Below are positions 61,291 to 64,000 of a DNA stretch of 64,000 nucleotides, in pieces. Numbering within the stretch: the stretch's first letter is position 1; each line of letters starts with the position of its first letter. The translations under genes and the position numbers were made by a program. Under the pieces are notes generated by a model that was not told the DNA's origin, made no database searches, and saw only the letters and a list, made by a program, of their open reading frames with translations. Source of the stretch: Sphingomonadaceae bacterium PASS1 (lineage in GTDB: Bacteria > Pseudomonadota > Alphaproteobacteria > Sphingomonadales > Sphingomonadaceae); contig NKIR01000009.1 in assembly GCA_002255985.1 (NCBI GenBank), forward strand, positions 62,001-126,000. The letters are read 5' to 3'.

Positions 61291-61620
61291 AGACCTGCTC
61301 GACACTTTTTGTGTTGTTCCGTTGGTGGAAGGAGGTGTTTTCGCTGACATTTCGGACATCGGAAATGACAGCAGGTATCCTGATAGATGCCGCCTGTTTT
61401 TGGGCCGGCAGCAGACTGTCTGCTTTCGGATAGATGAGTGCGCAAAGCGGACAGACTGCTCACGACCCAAAAGCGGACATAGCTTCTTGTTCCGGCCCGG
61501 CTAACAAAGCCGCCGTAAAATACTGTGCGAAGGTTTGTTGAAACCTGCCGTTCGTTCAGTTCATTCACCTATGCCTATTGAAAGACGCAGCGTGCACCCG
61601 TCTTGTTGCTTTATTTCAAA
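61291..61620. other. Gene-free region after MFS transporter 2
   Basis: About 330 bases without a supported gene. It holds the second copy of the 50-bp repeat (61402-61451) and then an AAAAGCGGAC-rich stretch resembling intergenic repeats known in sphingomonads. It separates the catabolic cluster from the esterase and receptor on the minus strand. Confidence 0.55.
61402..61451 (+). repeat. 50-bp direct repeat, copy 2
   Basis: 41 of 50 bases identical to 34911-34960 in the same orientation. The conserved blocks are ACTGTCTGCTTTCGGA and GCGCAAAGCGGA. Confidence 0.7.
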
Positions 61621-62742
61621 TCATAGCGATTCATACACTGCGTTAACAATTGCCATATTTCGGGGATCATTTATCAAGTCGGTGCCCATCCGGTTCATTG
61701 TATAAGAAAGGCCCAAGCGGGCTGCGGGGTCACCAAAGGCGAATGATCCACCCCACCCGGAATGTCCGAAGGCGGCTTCATTTGGGCCATATACCTGATC
61801 GGTGTTGCGCAAAAATCCGCAACCCCAGCTGGCCTGAATTCCAAGTATGGCGTCAACGCCGCTGATCCGCTCAACTGTTGCCGACGCGATAGCATCTGTG
61901 CCAATTAACCGGTCCCCGTTGATCGTGCCATCGCCTGCCAAAGCTCCGTAAAGCACTGCCAAGCTTCGCGCTGTTGCAAAACCATTTGCAGATGGAATCT
62001 CTGCAGCGCGCCAATCGTCGCTATTGGGAGCTAAGGGGTCAATTGGTGGATTTGCAATGGCCGCAAACTGTGCATCGGTCATGTCCTGGACCAGCCCGGT
62101 CGATGTCAGACTTGGCGGCGCTATCATTGTTGCGGCATGGTGTGCCAAGGATAGTGGCAAACCAATGTTCATACCCAGACGGCCAAATTCATCACTTACA
62201 AATTGCTTGATCGTGCGACCTTCAACGCGCTTGAAAAGTGCCGTCGCGAGGAAGCCAATTGTAATTGCATGGTAGCCCGATTGCGTTCCGGGTACCCAAA
62301 ATGGCTCGGCCGCAGCCAATCTCGCGGCGGCACGTTCTGCATCATAAAAGTCTTCAATAGTTGCGGGATCCCGAAATCCACAAAGTCCGGCTTGATGGGA
62401 GAGCATCATGGCGACAGTGATTTTCTCTTTACCGGCAACACCGAATTCGGGCCAATAATGGGCAACGGGCAAATCATAGTCAATTTGTCCCCGGTCAACG
62501 AGCATTGCAAAGCACGCCGCTGTAACGCCTTTCGTGGTCGACCATATATTGGCCAGCGTATCCGCGTTCCATTCACGACCTTCTGCCGGGTCTGCGACAC
62601 CACCCCACAGATCGACAACAATTCTACCGTCGATGACCAGCGCTACAGCTGCACCGACATCGGTGCGCTCGGAAAAATTCGAAGCAAACGCTTCGCGAAC
62701 CAGTTCAAAGCCCGGAGCGGTCGTGCCATGGATTGCAGTCAT
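61621..62742 (-). CDS. Serine beta-lactamase-like esterase (EstB / class C fold)
   Basis: 373 residues from ATG 62742; the open frame upstream overlaps the receptor stop region without similarity. The active-site Ser-x-x-Lys is in NIWSTTKGVTAACFAMLVD. Later motifs are TVAMMLSHQAGLCGF, YHAITIGFLA, AFGHSGWGGSFAFGDP and LSYTMNRMG, matching the beta-lactamase-related esterase family. No signal peptide is evident. It would cleave an ester or beta-lactone-type bond. It starts 19 bases after the TonB receptor stop, so both are likely co-transcribed. Confidence 0.88.
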   Translation of the reverse strand: MTAIHGTTAPGFELVREAFASNFSERTDVGAAVALVIDGRIVVDLWGGVADPAEGREWNADTLANIWSTTKGVTAACFAMLVDRGQIDYDLPVAHYWPEFGVAGKEKITVAMMLSHQAGLCGFRDPATIEDFYDAERAAARLAAAEPFWVPGTQSGYHAITIGFLATALFKRVEGRTIKQFVSDEFGRLGMNIGLPLSLAHHAATMIAPPSLTSTGLVQDMTDAQFAAIANPPIDPLAPNSDDWRAAEIPSANGFATARSLAVLYGALAGDGTINGDRLIGTDAIASATVERISGVDAILGIQASWGCGFLRNTDQVYGPNEAAFGHSGWGGSFAFGDPAARLGLSYTMNRMGTDLINDPRNMAIVNAVYESL

Positions 62743-62761
62743 TGATACAAGTTCCTTTGGT

Positions 62762-64000
62762 TCAGAAGGATTTGGTTGCGCTGATGCCGTAGGTGCGTGG
62801 TGCGCCATACACTCGGAAGCCAGACCCGAGCACAGTCTGATTGACGCCCTGCGTCACATAACGCTTGTCACCCAAATTCTTGCCCCAAATGGAAAAATCC
62901 CAATCACCATCTTGCAGAATGGATGCCCTGACGTCCCAAACCCAATAGCCTTTGGTTTCAATAATCGGATCGTTTAATGCGTCCTTGAACGCGCTTGATT
63001 GATATCTGCCATCAATAGCAAAGCGAGCGGAGACATTTTCAGTCACCGAAAACTCGTATGACGCGCCTACATTAAAACTAAGATTCGGTGCATCAGGAAG
63101 GCGATTTCCAGCAGGAACATTGCCGCCTGAAGATGCAAAGCTGCTGAGCTTTGAATGTAAAAGGCCAAGACCTGCATTTAATGTCAGCCCATCAAACACT
63201 GCCGGCGAAAGCGTGAGGTCTGCATCAAGGCCGTATATCTCAGCTGAATTAACATTGCCGAGGCGGCTGATGGGCAAGCCACCCACAAAATCGCGAATGA
63301 ATGTCTGCACGTCATTATAGTCATAATAGAATGCGCTCATTCCATAACTCAGACCCGCGGACGGAGCGCGCCCTTTTACGCCAACCTCATAGGCAATAAG
63401 TTTTTCGGGTCGGTAGGGGATAAGCTGTCCCGAATTCGTAGCGACACCCGCGAAGAAGCCACCGCTTTTGATCCCCTGCGTCGCCGAAGCGTAAATCAAT
63501 ACGCGTGCGCTGGGCTTCCAGTTCAGCCCAAGTTTCCAAGACCAGTTCTTGTCAGTGATTTTCGCGTTGCTCACCGCGATGGGTATTGGCGGCGAGCCCA
63601 ATGGCGCCCCAGTTAGCGCACTTCCCGGCGCTAGCGATACGAGATCGGTTGTACCTCCAATATTTGTCCGCCGTTCTGATGTGTACCGTACGCCAGTGAT
63701 AAATTTCAGCGTATCGGCAATACTCCACTCACCATTTGCAAAAACCGCTGCCGACTTCGAACGCTGGTCCGATGACGTGAAGGTTGTTGTGTTGAATAGC
63801 GCCGAAAGATTGCCAGAATAGGATGTTTCAACATGGTCCTTTGAATAAAAGGCACCGACTAGCCAGTTCACCAATTCGGTATCACGCGACAAACGCAATT
63901 CTTGTGAAAACTGCTTCACGCGGTCATCGGTCACAAAGTCCAATTGAGGCAGAGGTCCGCCGTCGGTGTCTGCGGACCACACACGGTCAAATTTGATATA
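62762..64000 (-). CDS. TonB-dependent outer-membrane receptor 3, N-terminus beyond window
   Basis: At least 412 residues of a beta-barrel; the frame is open through base 64000, so the signal, TonB box and plug are outside. Barrel motifs include RVWSADTDGG, WKPSARVLIYASATQGIKSGGF, YEVGVKG, AEIYGLDADLTLSP and a final YGISATKSF. It is the 5'-gene of an operon with the serine esterase and may import that enzyme's ester substrate. Confidence 0.92.
   Translation of the reverse strand, partial: YIKFDRVWSADTDGGPLPQLDFVTDDRVKQFSQELRLSRDTELVNWLVGAFYSKDHVETSYSGNLSALFNTTTFTSSDQRSKSAAVFANGEWSIADTLKFITGVRYTSERRTNIGGTTDLVSLAPGSALTGAPLGSPPIPIAVSNAKITDKNWSWKLGLNWKPSARVLIYASATQGIKSGGFFAGVATNSGQLIPYRPEKLIAYEVGVKGRAPSAGLSYGMSAFYYDYNDVQTFIRDFVGGLPISRLGNVNSAEIYGLDADLTLSPAVFDGLTLNAGLGLLHSKLSSFASSGGNVPAGNRLPDAPNLSFNVGASYEFSVTENVSARFAIDGRYQSSAFKDALNDPIIETKGYWVWDVRASILQDGDWDFSIWGKNLGDKRYVTQGVNQTVLGSGFRVYGAPRTYGISATKSF

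Noticed and set aside
1-64000. CRISPR arrays, prophage, plasmid origin or toxin-antitoxin modules
   Set aside because: No regularly spaced repeats, no phage structural or replication genes and no convincing small toxin-antitoxin pair were seen.

Overview
The window reads as a chromosomal stretch of an alphaproteobacterium, most likely Sphingomonadales (Sphingopyxis/Sphingorhabdus/Erythrobacter-like). The evidence is indirect: many TonB-dependent receptors with sphingomonad-type C-termini, moderate-high GC with AT-rich intergenic islands, short 4-bp gene overlaps, and gene families typical of that order. No 16S or other marker was seen, so genus is not assigned.

Region 1 (1-10.6 kb) is mostly housekeeping: the end of a histidinol-phosphatase-like gene, rpmI-rplT, pheS-pheT with a strong terminator, then prfC. 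A GH42 beta-galactosidase overlaps prfC tail to tail. Two decayed genes lie nearby: a TonB-receptor 3' remnant and a LacI-type regulator with an in-frame stop. A fatty acid desaturase closes the block.

Region 2 (10.6-16.7 kb) starts with an intact IS21-family element with perfect 29-bp ends but no visible target duplication. Just beyond it is the 3' half of a tRNA-Arg(CCG), a typical integration-site scar. A DUF985 cupin protein, an amino-acid permease and a YeeE/YedE transporter follow.

Region 3 (16.7-31.5 kb) is a compact type II secretion locus: pseudopilin, gspF and gspE on the minus strand; gspG, pseudopilin, gspK, gspL-like, gspM-like, gspC and gspD on the plus strand; and a short prepilin peptidase at the far end. 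Between gspD and the peptidase sit a PCuAC copper chaperone, two Sco proteins, two multicopper-oxidase-like proteins and an unknown secreted protein. The two oxidases show complementary loss of copper motifs, one keeping the C-terminal set and the other the N-terminal set. This looks like a dedicated copper-enzyme maturation and secretion unit and is the best candidate here for an undescribed system.

Region 4 (31.5-34.9 kb) has a membrane-protein gene split by an in-frame TGA, an orphan receiver-plus-MarR-type regulator, and an IS3-family element.

Region 5 (35.3-61.3 kb) is an aromatic catabolic cluster. The 35.4-43.5 kb operon encodes aldehyde and alcohol dehydrogenases, a sulfatase, a 3-hydroxybenzoate 6-hydroxylase-like enzyme, fumarylpyruvate hydrolase, maleylpyruvate isomerase and gentisate dioxygenase, which together give a full gentisate route to fumarate and pyruvate. 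Around it are an arylsulfotransferase, a free-standing lipoyl domain, two TonB receptors, two MFS transporters, a second aldehyde dehydrogenase, a GntR/FCD regulator, E1 alpha and beta of a 2-oxoacid or acetoin dehydrogenase, a VOC protein, two SDRs and a class III aminotransferase. Inverted repeats related to TTGTTG-NN-CAACAA sit in nearly every promoter region of this cluster and probably form the GntR regulon. A 50-bp direct repeat (41 of 50 identical) lies just outside each edge. A serine beta-lactamase-like esterase and a third, partial TonB receptor end the window.
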